The notes below the pieces were generated by a model. The model saw nothing but the letters and a program-made list of their open reading frames with translations. It ran no database searches and was not told the DNA's origin. This document shows, piece by piece, positions 12,601 to 25,035 of a stretch of 64,000 bases of DNA. Each line of letters starts with the position of its first letter. Position 1 is the stretch's first letter. The DNA is taken from positions 195,463 through 259,462 of the forward strand of contig QLIY01000089.1 of NCBI GenBank assembly GCA_003260075.1, read 5' to 3'. This stretch comes from Phallusia mammillata. Taxonomy: Eukaryota; Chordata; Ascidiacea; Phlebobranchia; Ascidiidae. The translations under genes were made by a program, and so were the position numbers.

Positions 12601-15600
12601 AGACGAGTCACAAAAACCACACACTACTTTTGCCGCTCGCCAGTTCGGAGATACGGCTTCAAAAACTGGTGGAGTTCGAACCAGCGACTTATTTCCCTTT
12701 CGACAATCCGCCCCTGGTTCAACTAATTATGATGGCCTTATGGTTCAAAGTGTGCCAGTCCCAGGTACGGTATATTACATGTAGTTTTGCGATATGTCGT
12801 TATTTTGGACCGGTTTCAATAGTTATTAGCAGACGGTTTAGTATATTGACAAAATTTGTGTTCAAAGTGCCTAGTTTTATCACTGTGCCAAGTCACTTAT
12901 TGGTTATTTAGGTTATGCGGTTTCCCCAACACCTGTAAAACCACCGGAAGACGGTGCAAAAGACGCACCTCAAGCAACCATTCCACCTCCAGAGCCAGCA
13001 CCGGTAAGATCCAATATTCTGGTTACAGACCCAAAATGATATCACAATGTAAAGCATGTGCATCGTCGGTTGAAGATATTGGAATGGTTTTAGAGTTTGC
13101 CATATTCAACCCGGTAAAACACCGCAGCAAATAACATATATTAGTCTACAAACTATAGATTTTAAAACTGGTCATTGAAATGCTGATTTGTAAAATTGGT
13201 GAACAAAATCGAGAGCGGTTACAAATTGTTGTTTGATTTTACCTTATTTTGTAAAATTATTTTTGTAGGTTATGAAAATGCATGAACCGGTCGAACAAAT
13301 CGAAGTCATCGAACCTGACAGCACTGTACCTGATTACAGCGACCAAACCAAGTAAGACATAAATCCATCAGTTCCAACACACCTTTCCTGTCAGGTTACA
13401 AAGACAGAAATAGACTCTCTCACACTGGCTATTGTCAATTACAAATAGAAGACATCGTTATCTGCATGCATATGTGTATCGTTGGTTAACATTCAATACA
13501 TTCAGAGGCCGAAAGTATTCGCGGGTGATTACAGTTGCAATTTTATACGTTTCAGGGACATTACTGCCGCCTCCCCAATGGTACCCGACACCCCGGTTGA
13601 TCGGTCGCGCTCAATGGCAGCACCTAGTGCCAGTCCCGACGGTAAAGCACACAACCCACTTGTATCACTATCTGCGCTGGAAGATTCGGTTACATCCACT
13701 GAGGAAACTCAATCTTTGAGAGATAAATTCACCGAACTCGACACGGAAGGCAAAGGGTACGACCCCAAACTGGTATTGACTGTCAACAGTGGTTAAAGAA
13801 AGCATGCTACGATTACAAGGTGGCACTTATGCGCAAATGTAGCCACGGTTGTAATGTATAATCATTAAGCTACTGTACTTTGCATGAAAAAAGAAGTGAC
13901 AGTTGCGTCTTCATGTTGACCACAATCTCTTGTATCCTGCAGGCATCTTACGTTTGAACAAACAACAAAAGTTTTTCCAACGGAACTTACCCAGTGTCAA
14001 AGTCGATTCTTGAGAAGTTTTTACGACATTGTCACACAAAGTCAGACATTTGGACCCGACGAATTTATCGCCATGACGTCACTTGCGCACAAACTCATAA
14101 ATATGAGGTAAGTTGTTTGCAAGTAAGTAACCTAGTAACATAGTGTAAAGATACAAGTGTTTTCTTAGGTTTGTGTAGAGAAATCCCAAGCAGTACGTAA
14201 CCTAGGTAACTACTGACCAAAAATTATGAAAAATATTTATTGCCAGACCACAAAATAACTATAAAGTAAACAACACTTAGAACGACTTGGCCAAGTAATT
14301 TGCTTAAAGTACATTTGAATCGTAAAAACATTGTACAATTATTAGAATTACCTGAAAGTAACGTTTCAGCTCTAAAATTTACAGGTTGCATTTTAATACT
14401 CAAAACACTGATACGGTAAAGAAACGGTAGGTTAATTTGCACACAATTAATGGACTACTAACTGTGAAATGTGATGAAGACCAAAGCTTCGTTTTGTTTG
14501 ACCGTAAGAACAGTAACTTGTCATTAGAGTCGTGTCCGAAACATTTTTACAACTGGTCGTAACTCGCAACAAGACCATTCTGTAGAGCCGTCTTACTGCG
14601 CTGGACATCCTTTGTATTTGTCATATTTAACTTTGAAGACAGTTTTATGGAGTTGTGTTTTACAAACTTTTCATTCGCACACTGGGTGAAACGAGCGTAA
14701 ATTAGTTGTGTCCAGATTGCGAGTTACCATTAATCATGAAGTAATTGCAAGCGGTTATGTTAAACACGATTGATCCTCGTACGAATTGGTCTTTGAGTCG
14801 AAGGAGGAAATCTGTGTCTCCAGCACAGTCTTGATAAGGTTCGCACTCAGCAGTAGGGCGACGTACAACACGTTAAGTAGGTTTATGAGTACAAAGGTCA
14901 GGAAACTGTATAAGTAGAACGCGCACTGCATTGTAACGCGGCAAAACATCTTTAGTCGCAACCACGTGATCTGTCTGGTGGCTGATCGACATTTGTTGTT
15001 GATTTCGTGAAGTTCACCTTCCACGGATGAGAGTTCGCTCTCAATTCGATCCAGTTGTTGACGAAATACCTGTGAAAATGTATGCCTTCATTACTAAATT
15101 ATCATGAACTACATGCATACACAAAGCTTTATGCGACTTCTCTGCAGCCAACATTTAGATAGTATAAGCAAAAATACATTCAAGTTTACATAAAACGTTA
15201 CATTCAACACTATTTTATTGTGATAATTATTGTATTACCTTTTTTTACAATGGAGAAAAACTAATAGTAATCGTTTCCCATGTATTAGTAAAGTTTAAAA
15301 AAGTGCATAATAAATCTATGGAACTCATTTAGGAGGTTTCGATTAGTAAATACCTGTCGGTGGTTATTAAGTCGTTGCATCTCGCGGGTTAATTCCACTT
15401 TCTTGCCCTTGAACTGCTTGAGATCATCCTGAGCTACTTGCAACGTCTCTGAAACCGACATAACGACCAACGAACCTCACTAGGCATTAATCAGTATAAG
15501 CTGCTAACCCATGGGTGGCCTGAAAATAACAAACACAATGTGCGCAATTATTAGGTGAGATCCCAACTTTGGTCCTACGATTTTGACCAGTATGTGTTCG

Positions 15601-16040
15601 TATCACTGGCTATTTGGCAAAGTCCAAAATATGTACACAAGAACAGTGCACCATTGCATAAGGTTTTATTGCACTCTGTTTTGTTATGCAATGTTTGCTT
15701 GCGGTGACTAATGCGCACGACGCCTACATTCGTTAGTGAACTATGAACTTTACACAGTGCCCTTTTAATTACACAAGCAAGCGCTTTCGCAAGAAATAAC
15801 AGGCCATCAAGGCAACAATTGCGTTATCGTAGGTAAGCAATTTACGGCAAAAATCATTTGCTTCACTTTTTGGGTTTAAACAATATACATCAACAGAATT
15901 CTAAACGGACAAATACGTAAATCGTTGCACAACGCTTTTTATTAGACCAAACTGTCCTTTTTAAGTACTTAACTGTAAAGTTGTGTAAATTAAAGACCTA
16001 TTACAACAACTTTTTCGCAATGATTTGATTGTAAAACTTC

Positions 16041-16117
<77 letters not shown>

Positions 16118-18313
16118 CAACCACCGCGGGCCGCGGGCCGCGGGCCGCGGGCCGCAGTGCAAAAAAGGTTGCCGACCCCTGATATAGCTCGTAAACTTAT
16201 TTGAATCAGAAGTAAAACCCTAATGCAGTGTTTCTCAACCTTTTTTGCGCTCGTACCCTTTGAGCTTTCACAAAATTTTCTCGTACCCCCTGTCAAAAAT
16301 GGCCGACGGAAGTAAATAAAATTGTAACAATTAAACTCAGTGTATTGATAACTTGGGTGTTGAATGTAAGCATGAAAACATGCAGTATTGTAAGTAGTAC
16401 AAAACTAATCCGTTCTGGATACTGTACATAACAAAGTAACTTGTTACGCATTCTTCACAAATATGCCTAAATATAGCATATAATTTCACCCTGCATGTCG
16501 TACCCCTTACTTTGATGCTTCGTACACTCAAGGGGTACACGTACCCCCGGTTAAGAACCCCTGCCCTAATGACTACACTTGTTTATTACAAATGTCATAA
16601 CATTTCAACTTCGAAACTTACTGCAAAACTGTGCTAACATCTACTTTAAACTGGTTTAAGGTGCGCTGGATTGCTTGATTTTATTCTGAATGCAATTTCT
16701 TTGTGCCTTCGAATCTGGACTTTGCTCAATTTGTTCGAGTGTTGTTGTCGACACGGTTCACCGCTTTCGTTTAGTCTACGAGTGCAGATTTTGTAAAACC
16801 TAGCGTACGATTTTACAGCTAGCAATTATCCCGTTACTTCAAGGAAAGTTGTACACATGTAACATACTTCAATGTTGTGAGACCAACTGTAGCTTTTACG
16901 ACAACAAGTAAACAAACACTGAACACCATCACTCTCTGTTTTGCTGTTGTTTGTTGTCACTGTGCAGCTTACATACACGTAAACAAATCTATTGACGTAC
17001 AGTCCGGGATTAGGCATTCGAACTAAACAATAGCAGTATTAGCTACTGCAGAGTCAGTGTACACTTTATCTGCTGTTTCCTGGCGCCCATCTGTTATATT
17101 ATGGAAATGTCTGTAATGACGGAACGCTACATTTTGTTGCACCGGCAGAAATTTCCTGTTGCTTGATGGAACGCGTTAATGTCATTCATCAGCTAAAAAA
17201 CGATCAGAAAGTGCAATATATCCGACGCATCCAACTGGTGGAAAAGAAAATCGCATCTGTCGTAGAACATTTTACATGAAAAATAAATTCTCTCCGCAAA
17301 CGTGTCGACAAATTCTAAACATACACAAGTAAATCTTCTGTAACATCACTATTTTGCACATTGCCTGTATAGATTATAGTTTTGCGTATAAAGCCCATCG
17401 GTTTCAGTAGGCTTAATTTTGTTTATATTGCAGCCCAGCTATTCAAGAGATGTTTGAACAAATCAATTTTGCAACACTGGAAGAATCCATTACACAGTAT
17501 ACTGTAAGTTAGCAGTACAATGTAGTTATATATTCCGGCAGGCGAATCCTATATGTCAACGTTTGTTTTTAATTGCTTCTTTCGGAAAACCTGAAACATG
17601 GTATATAGGCAGGGTTATTCGGGCTTGAATTAATTTCAAAAATTTGGGCCCGCCCAAATCTCTATATGGTACGTCAGCAAAGATTTTTATAACCCCCCCC
17701 CCCAACATGGTATATAGGCAGGGTTATTCGGGCTTGAATTAATTTCAAAAAATTGGGCCCGCCCAAAACTCCATATGGTACGTCAGCAAAGATTTTTATA
17801 ATATATTATCTTGTAACACAGGAACTGTTTGCATCGGTTGATCGTACCGGTAGAGGACGGATAGGTTTCGGAGCGCTGCTACAACTGCTTAGCACGACTC
17901 TGCAGCGCCAACTAGAGCCTGATACACGTCTTGCCCAACAGATTATGGAAACAATGCAAAAGGTTCGGATTTGGATAATTTACGTCAAGAATCAAATATA
18001 CCAGGAAAAGGTTTTAGTACACACTATTTGTAGGCTCGACAAGCAAATGATTTTTTTTAGTTTTAGCCTATATCCAGGGAAACACAGTCGAAACAAACGT
18101 AGAAAATACACACCCAGGAAATTTAGTTTGTGAAAAGTTGAAAGAGAAAGTGTTTTCGATGTAACGCGTGATATCGTTTTAGCGACCGATTTTAATAGTA
18201 TGCAAATACATTAAAGCCGATATTTTTTATTACAGGAATACGCCGGTGAGGTTCCACGCATCGAATTTTTGTCTTTTATCCCCTATTTTCTCTATTTGGA
18301 GGAAATGACGTAA
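9629..18313 (+). CDS. Unrecognised EF-hand protein, about 577 residues
   Basis: Fourteen exons join in phase: 9629-9667, 10578-10678, 10772-10859, 11132-11290, 11359-11483, 12015-12164, 12523-12764, 12912-13003, 13269-13351, 13556-13756, 13943-14107, 17434-17503, 17822-17962 and 18236-18313. The N-terminal third is basic and Pro-rich (ERFPPLKNPESWKDVIDEVY). It is followed by a helical, coiled-coil-like stretch around MLLEDLTQNQRLQAEMAM and WGWRKFKLNG. The middle is a low-complexity Pro/Ser/Ala linker. The C-terminus has two EF-hand-like loops: FTELDTEGKGHLTFEQ and LFASVDRTGRGRIGFG. Both lack the Glu at loop position 12, so calcium affinity may be weak. No signal peptide or membrane helix was seen. 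I do not recognise a specific orthologue; human C1orf87 is a possible comparison by size and EF-hands, but this is a guess. Confidence 0.7.
10003..10448. mobile_element. Non-autonomous hAT-type element (MITE)
   Basis: Ends CATGGGTTCCCAACCT and AGGTTGGGAACCCCTG are imperfect inverted repeats. The element is flanked by a perfect 8-bp duplication, GGTTATAG, at 9995-10002 and 10449-10456. It lies in the first intron of the EF-hand gene. A 25-bp segment around AATAGACTAAAAGATGAGGC is repeated at about 10045 and 10233, next to an N at 10257. Confidence 0.85.
12238..12454. mobile_element. Non-autonomous hAT-type element (MITE)
   Basis: Ends CAGGGGTTCTTAACC and GGTTAAGAACCACTG are inverted repeats. 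The duplication GTCTAAGT occurs at 12230-12237 and 12455-12462. The interior is G-rich, with repeated GGGGTGCGA units. It lies in an intron of the EF-hand gene. Confidence 0.88.
14755..15461 (-). CDS. Small coiled-coil membrane protein, nested in an EF-hand gene intron
   Basis: Two exons on the minus strand, 15461-15354 and 15069-14755, join in phase 0 (CGACAG|GTATTT and TTTTCACAG|GTATTT) to give 140 residues. Residues 1-65 are charged and predicted to be helical or coiled-coil (QLDRIESELSSVEGELHE). A long hydrophobic stretch follows (AFYLYSFLTFVLINLLNVLY, then VALLLSANLI), enough for one or two membrane passes. A polar tail ends DQSCLT. Upstream, TTTTCAG before GCCACCCATGG could be a 5'-UTR acceptor. 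The gene lies wholly inside the 14108-17433 intron of the plus-strand EF-hand gene. I do not recognise a family. Reading-frame length and clean splice signals support it being real, but expression is unproven. Confidence 0.6.
16042..16115. repeat. Poly-C run of 74 nt
   Basis: An uninterrupted C tract abuts four GCGGGCC-type repeats and the end of a hAT-like element. On the minus strand it creates a spurious poly-glycine frame. It may be a real homopolymer or a low-quality assembly filler. Confidence 0.9.
16116..16181. mobile_element. hAT-type element remnant, one end only
   Basis: The end AAAAAAGGTTGCCGACCCCTG is a typical hAT inverted repeat (complement CAGGGGTCGGCAACC), preceded by (CCGCGGG)n. 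The partner end and target duplication are missing; the sequence runs into the poly-C tract instead. Confidence 0.55.
16226..16563. mobile_element. Non-autonomous hAT-type element (MITE)
   Basis: Ends CAGTGTTTCTCAACC and GGTTAAGAACCCCTG are imperfect inverted repeats. Inner CTCGTACCC and GGGGTACACGTAC also mirror each other. A perfect duplication, CCCTAATG, lies at 16218-16225 and 16564-16571. It sits in the large EF-hand gene intron. Confidence 0.87.
17595..17802. repeat. About 98-bp near-duplicate copies separated by poly-C
   Basis: 17595-17692 and 17704-17802 are near-identical (from AACATGGTATATAGGC to GATTTTTATAA) with a few substitutions. They are separated by 11 C (17693-17703). The segment lies in an intron of the EF-hand gene. 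It is most likely an assembly join of two alleles. Confidence 0.85.
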
Positions 18314-19839
18314 CTTTTTCACACACAATACGTACGCGTTTCAGCAGAATGCGTTGGAATACATCAAAACTTGTCAGAATAATGCAAAAAATTCACATTC
18401 GTTTGACTTCTTCCGTGGCCACCATCAGTATACTGTAGCAATTTTTCAAACAATATGGTCAAAATGTAATCCTTAACTTGTGAACTGTCACGATTTTTAG
18501 ATGGCTCGCTGTATTTAATGATAATGGTTCACACGAACGAGTTAAGAAAAAAAAAACCTAAACTTTCCGAACCAAACGTTCGTTATGTCTGATGGTCTGT
18601 ATAAGCGGAGATTAATGTTTTTTTTATTCTATTCTTTATTATTCTCAGTTTACAATATGAATTGTAACATTATTGTTAAGCACGTTTTGTTCCACTCAAT
18701 TCACTATGTTTTTTTGCTGCCCGTTACTGTTTATCTCATGAATGTACCGTTTAGATAGAACATGGATATTTATGTAATAATGCCAACCTGACATTCGTGC
18801 TATCGACTTTTTGTTTTCTGCGCGAGTAAACATTTCTAAACATTTACGACATTGGACCTTAATCGATAAAAATATAATGTAAAACGGTTAGGCTTAGGAC
18901 AATAAAAACAATGTATTTCAAGTACAAAGCTGAACATCATTCGCTTGATAATCCTAGAAAACATAAAAAAATCTTGTCGATCCTTGAAAGTTAATAATGA
19001 CATAAATACTTTTTAATTATTTTTCGATTTTCTCCCAAAATGTCAGTTACATTTCGTAGAAAACAGTAAATCCAGGAAGACACAGACTATGGAGTTGTGG
19101 TGATAAGTAAGCGCAGTACGACATAATAGCAAAACACACATATTACGGAGTAATACCATCACACAAAGAATGAAGTCGACCGAGCAGAATAAAATTGAAG
19201 AAAACATGACCAGTAGTTCAAGTACGTCTTGTAAAGGTTGCACCTCCAAATCGCAAGCAATCTAATTTGTGACAAGTGCCCACTATAGGCTGTAGGAATT
19301 TCGTCAGTGACTTAACCCAGCCAAGAAGATCTGTGCCTGAGAAAGTCCAGAACAGGTTTTTTTAAGGTTTGGTTTGGGTGACCGCTAAGTAGTTTTAAGA
19401 GACCGCAAGTGTTTCATTTAAATACCAAAAAAAGCCATATTTGCTTATTTGGGAAACCGCTGGAGAAATTTGGGGGACCGTTTCGGTCCCCCCAAAACAC
19501 CTTAAAAAAACACTGGTCCAGNACTTGGGTCCCCCCAAAACACCTTAAAAAAACACTGGTCCAGAACGTCTGCGGTTTTACCATTTCACGATCAAATACA
19601 ATGTATAGCAGTCTTGTGGTATGAAGAGGCGAATACAAATACTGCAATTGTAAATGGGAACTAAGCAGAAAATTTTGCTGTGTTAAAACTATCACGGAAA
19701 AGACATAAATTATATAAATGCAATGCTGTAAACTAGACACACAGATTTGGTAACAATGTGCCAGCAATACTAAGGCAAATCCAAAAATTGCTTTTTCAAC
19801 GCAAGGCAAAGTTTTACAAATCAATGGAGAAAATAAAAC
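18314..19839. other. Intergenic spacer with a short duplicate joined by N
   Basis: No gene was supported. At about 19484-19565 a 40-bp segment (GGGTCCCCCC...ACTGGTCCAG) is repeated on either side of a single N (19522), as at other suspected contig joins. The rest is AT-rich without clear features. Confidence 0.5.
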
Positions 19840-20818
19840 ATGTCACGTGAGGAGCTTATGTGGTTCATAAAAAAGGCTGCTGGCCTAAGGCAGTCCATTA
19901 AGCAAGGTCCTATATTTAAACATACCATTAAAGGTAATGCGGTTAAAACACAAACAGTAAAATCGAAAAAGCACACAAAAGAAATAAAACTTCAACCGCT
20001 AGGGTGCATAAAGTCGCCCTGTAGCAGACACTCAACTGCATAGTCGGAAAAAAAGCTGTTAATGCAATACTTGCTGGCGAGTTACACTGGTTTTAAGTGG
20101 GCCTTTCGATTTGTTCATAATGGTGTTGGCGCGCAACTCTGGTGTTGTTTGGGTGGTGTGAGGTTGTTGGGGCCGACACGTCGTTTTCTGATGCAGTTTC
20201 ACCGCTCCTTACGTCCTGTATCGATTGATAACCAGGGGTGTTTTGATTGGGCGGTTGGAAAGCCCCGTCAGCTGAGCCTGATGCGCTCACACTTTCATAC
20301 ACCGCCTCCGGGTTGTTTTCCTCTATCTGTGATTTCAAAATACATTTTTTTGTAAATAGGAGTCGACCTTCTTAACAAGGGTTTGCGCCGCTTGAGAGAT
20401 GTTACACATTTTAAAGCGGACGTGATTTAAGATTTTAACCAAAATTTAGGAGGGGGAGGAAAATACGATTTACAGCCATTGGGTTAGGTACAAGATTTAA
20501 TAAATAACGCAGTAACATAAATAACTGAGAAAGTACATCGCGGCGTGCCTAAAAACATATGCTTTACACATTTTACGTTTGGTTACTCTTATCAAGTCAT
20601 TTTAGGGTATGAAAGCCATTTACGCTTCTAGTGAGAAAATGAAAGCTCAGAGCTTTAACTATCGGTTTCTTAACGACCTTGCAGCTGACAATAGTGTTTG
20701 TTGTTCACCTTCAGTTCTACACAAGATGGGCGATGGAAACACAAACGACACCACTTTTGCCGAGAGTACTTCAATAGACACAAAAAAAATCAAAAACAAT
20801 AAAAAAGAAAAATGTTGA
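19840..20818 (+). CDS. Doubtful small plus-strand gene
   Basis: Two ATG-initiated frames, 19840-20043 (67 codons, basic, MSREELMWFIKKAAG) and 20609-20818 (69 codons, preceded by TTTTAG), could be exons of one gene. One possible join uses the GT after ...KTQT to a phase-0 acceptor at 20605. The last exon of the minus-strand adaptor gene lies between them. No family is recognised, and each frame could be chance. Confidence 0.2.
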
Positions 20819-23686
20819 GTACTAAAATATCTAAAATCGATAAAATATTTTATGTTTGTTTGTTCCCATTCAACAGGCTTTAAAACCATCACATTACAGT
20901 TATATGCACTGATTCATGGCTAACATCTCCATCTGTCCACCACCGTAAAGTGTCATAAATGAATTGTTAAGTACATAAAGCAACTGAAACCACCTGACAC
21001 CATTCAGTGTCCGACATTGTCACAAAAACGACTCCTTTATAACCGGATAAAATGGTAGTACTTAGTAATATGAAAGTTAAAATTGGTCAGTTGAGTGGCA
21101 AAATGACAATGCCAATTTCAAACTTTCTTAAAAACATATTTCATTAATAATAGGAAACAAATTTGTCAAAACTTTTGTAACTATTCACGTTTAGCTTCAT
21201 GAAAACATGCTTAAAATCCGACTATTGTAACCTGGTAATAAACTTTCAGGTTAGCAGCCGGCGCTAACAAGAAAAACGTTACTCAAAAAAGGTGGCACTA
21301 GCAAAAATTAGAGCTACACATAAATAAAAAAAATCATTTTAGTAAAATGCCTGAGCTAAAAATGCTGAAGAACTGTAAGAGTAAAAGTGTTGTTGTAGTC
21401 GAATTTTCTATGCCACTAGATTACATTAATTGGCTTTCCACCACAACATTTTCAATTATATGAAATTTTACAATACCCAGTATTTAATTTTAAAAAATGC
21501 CTTTGCCGCAACAGTGTACAGTTGTTATTGCACTTGCACCAAGTAAGAAGTAAGAACGGAAAAAATCGAATCATGCGTTGTGTCACATATGACTGACAAC
21601 ATGAGACTGATTGGCAGAGTCATTTAGTCACGTGACCAGGAAACGAATGCACTATTTATTACGACATAAAACGATTTGTCTAAATCAAAACAAGCCCTCC
21701 TTTTGATAATAGACACAATAACAACGACTAGTTTTAAAAAAACAACTACCGCATGTTAGAGGTGTGTCATACTGTTCAGCACATATTTGGATAATTACAG
21801 AACGGCAAAAATAGACATGACTTTACCATATTTGCACGAATACTTGACAACCGTGCTATCGGACATGTATAGACTTCAACGACCTATTATCCACTTGTAA
21901 AAATAACGTATGTGGCAGCGAGTCGATTTGGTGACTTAATACCGCAAATTGGCGCAACAGAACACCTCACAGAGTACCGAAGTCAGTGAGTACCACGTTT
22001 ATCAAAATTGCCTGTGGCCGCATGCAACTATCGAAAGCATTTCGCCCACTGTAAGCTAATACAACGAAGCAATTGTTATGGTCTTGCCATACCATGATTT
22101 TTGCGAACTGGGATCCCATGAGAGTAACTATCATTAACTCAGTTTATACTGCTGCATACATTTGTGTCGGCTGTGTCATGGGACAAAAGTCCGTGGTACA
22201 AGACTGGGTATGACGCTACTTTGGTTAGTACAAACATCGTATATCAGGTGTTGGCAACCTTTTGCCAGTTTACTTGCCATCTCAAAAAATCATTTGCGTT
22301 CCAACATTTTTGTGTGCAGCAGTGGTTTGTATTAGCTGATTTGTGTGCTACGTTTTTAGTTACATCATAACATTCTGGAAACACCCAATTTAAAAGTTAA
22401 ATTATATCATGCCCTACTTGAACATGAATTAGAAAGTTGCTTGTCATGCCATGAATAAAATCCCATGTGCCAACAACAGCATACATGCCAAGGGTTGTCC
22501 ACCCCCGCTAAATATAGTGTGTACGAATGATAGATGAATATATATGGTTAGGATTTTTGTACAAACCATAATCAAAAAATAAAACCGTTTAGATCAAAAA
22601 ACAAATTAATTTTTTTGCACCTAATTAAAGCAAATAAAAACTGATGCCTAATATTTCATGTGATAAAAGCAGAACATTTGTTTGTCATTGCTGTGTCATG
22701 GTCAATGGTTTTGTATTGATTTTATGGCCTCGCTTGTATATAACAAAAGGCCAATTTCTGCAGTCAAGTAAAAAAATGCTTTACCTTTAGCCACACCTTA
22801 CTTTCTGACTCAAAATAGGACAGATCATGTGGGAATGTTAACTGGCATTTTATCCACAAAGTGAACTTTGATGCTGAACCAACTTACAACAACGTAGAAC
22901 ACACACCTGGGCATAAACTTCTGATGTATTGGCTGTAAGATCATTGTCGGGTCGAATGATATTAGCATATCTTTGTCTTCTCTCATTCTCCACCTCCTGT
23001 CTGTGCCTCAGATGATCCAAACTCTCACGAACACATAGTTTGGCATACATAGGACCCGCCTGCAAAAAAAATTGGCTGGATAACAATTCTCATGTACATT
23101 ATACAAATTCTTTGGCAAAAACAGAAAACACATCCTAAACTGGTTAAGTTATTTGCATGCAATCGTAAGGGTTTTGTTACTGTCAGGTTGATTTAGAAAT
23201 GACATAACCGACCTGCGAATTTTCAGATTGCTCTTGTGTTTCATCTCCATCCCCATTTCGTTCCTCAGGTTCATCATTTGCTTCCTCAGTTTCATTTAAC
23301 TCATCTTCTGGGTCAAAGTTTCGTTCTGGAATAGGGGGAGCAGGTGGCTCTTCATTCGTGGCTACAAAACAAGTACAAATTTTCAACCATGAGGCCAAAT
23401 ACCTTTATGTAAATCAACGCGTTTCAAAAAAGAACCTGTTTTCTTCCTGACTATTGATTTTCTCATTTTGTCTATCGATGCATATTCAGCATCGCCATAA
23501 TTAATCTTGTCAGCTGCTTCAGCTGCTGAAGTTTTGCTGGAATCCCCAGCAAAGGAAGTTGAAGGTGTGTCTGTTTGGGAATTCCCACTTTTATCTGTTA
23601 CCTAAAGAACAGTATAAATTGATACATTTTAAAAAGTGTACCACAAACAAATCTTTGTTTACTTGTCCTGGGTTGTCCACTTGTGC

Positions 23687-23767
<81 letters not shown>

Positions 23768-25035
23768 TTGTTTATATGTACCACAAAAAGCTAGAAATAA
23801 ATTTAATAAACCTGTGCCATTTTAACCAACCAGTAAATAAAGTACAGTGGATAAAAATCCCTCCTAGAAAACACTAAGTCCATAAAATTTCTGTTCTTCA
23901 GTAACTCTAAAGACATATATTTGTAATACCTTCGCATAAAAAGAGGAATCACCACTTCCTTCAGGCACATCCAGGGTTTTGATTTTTATTCGCCCTGTGT
24001 CAGATTTCGGTCGCTCCTCAACTTTCGCATACATGTCTTCATCATCCTCATTCTCACCCTGCAGTCAATTTACTTTTGTTGAAAGTTCAAACAACAAATG
24101 TATATATTAGGGTTTATTGCAATTTGTGACATAAACTTACTGGTACAGTAACAGAAATTAGTTGTTCTGAAGATACTTGCAAGTCTTCTGGAGGTGGTGT
24201 TGGAAGTCTTCTACCTTTTGGACTGTGGTGTTTAATTTCAGGGCTTCCACCTTAACACAAAGCAGCGTAATGTGATGATAAATTATGGTAAAGTGTGAAG
24301 CAAGATAAAATGTTGAGGTTACTTGTTCTGTAAGCAAGAAACTCTTGTTTACAGAAACATTTTTAATCTTTGACTTAAATGGAAGGAATTGTAGAGTTTA
24401 ATTATCTGTGAATAAAATTTTGTTTACAATTGTTTTTTATGGCTCATACCATGCTGTAAAATAAATATGAACATAAAGATAAGCTCATCTAAAGTTTGTA
24501 CCAAACCATATAAATTCTTGTCCAACTTAAGGTTTAAAAGTAAACACAAGCTGTACCAAGTAACTCAACTAACCGCTTCCAGACAATTCACTTGTAGAAC
24601 CATTATGCTGACCATATGAGTTTTGTGATATAGAATCATGTCCCATTACTGGAACTTGTGGAAGTTCTCGACTTGTTTGAGCTAAAAAAAGAGTTTTAGC
24701 TTACGGAGTCATACCACAATAATAAAAAACTGCTTCTTACAGGAAGAGTGTGGTCTTCTGTATTCATTTCCATTTTGGTTTGGTGGTTTCTGTTGTAGAC
24801 GATTGTCATTTTGTAAAGGTTCTACTGATACTTTAGTTGATTCCTCATTGTTTTCAACTTTTGGTTGATAGCTGACTGTTTTCACTGGACTTTTCCTTCA
24901 AAGAAAAAGTATAAAGCAAAAACTAAATACCAATTCACTTTGCAAATTGCTAACTTACTTGGTTTTTGTGCAAATTAGCAACAAAAATGTGGTAATAAAT
25001 ATTGAGATGATACAGCTGGCTGTAAGCAAAATCAT
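20093..25035 (-). CDS. Single-pass transmembrane adaptor with nine tyrosine motifs, PAG1/Cbp-like
   Basis: Nine exons with matching phases give 426 residues: 25035-24959, 24895-24741, 24681-24574, 24250-24141, 24058-23930, 23601-23436, 23361-23213, 23059-22907 and 20326-20093. The start is MILLTASCIISIFITT, a leaderless membrane helix ending in LLLICTKTK with a juxtamembrane Cys. The long cytoplasmic tail is disordered and acidic. It carries nine Yxx[VIL] motifs: YAKV twice, then YASI, YAKL, YANI, YAQI, YESV, YQSI and YEQI. Proline motifs LPTPPPE and PPAPPIPER could bind SH3 domains. This design, and the length, fit PAG1/Cbp, a raft adaptor whose phosphorylated tyrosines recruit SH2 proteins such as Csk. 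Orthology is inferred from architecture only; LAX-like or lineage-specific adaptors remain possible. The last intron (20327-22906) is unusually long. Confidence 0.65.
20400..22850. other. Long final intron of the adaptor gene
   Basis: No exon in phase was found. A lone hAT-like end (CAGGTGTTGGCAACCTTTT near 22247) has no visible partner. The plus-strand frame at 20609-20818 is listed separately. Confidence 0.5.
23688..23764. repeat. Poly-C run of 77 nt in an adaptor-gene intron
   Basis: An uninterrupted C tract lies between exons 5 and 6 of the minus-strand adaptor. It creates artificial poly-proline frames on the plus strand. Whether it is a true homopolymer or an assembly filler is undecided. 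Confidence 0.9.

Noticed and set aside
15961..16296. Poly-glycine minus-strand frame
   Set aside because: Low-complexity product of the poly-C tract next to a transposon end.
22247..22270. Possible hAT element end CAGGTGTTGGCAACC
   Set aside because: No matching second end or target duplication found nearby.
23559..23877. Poly-proline protein frames
   Set aside because: They are made by the C run; the surrounding sequence belongs to introns of the minus-strand adaptor gene.
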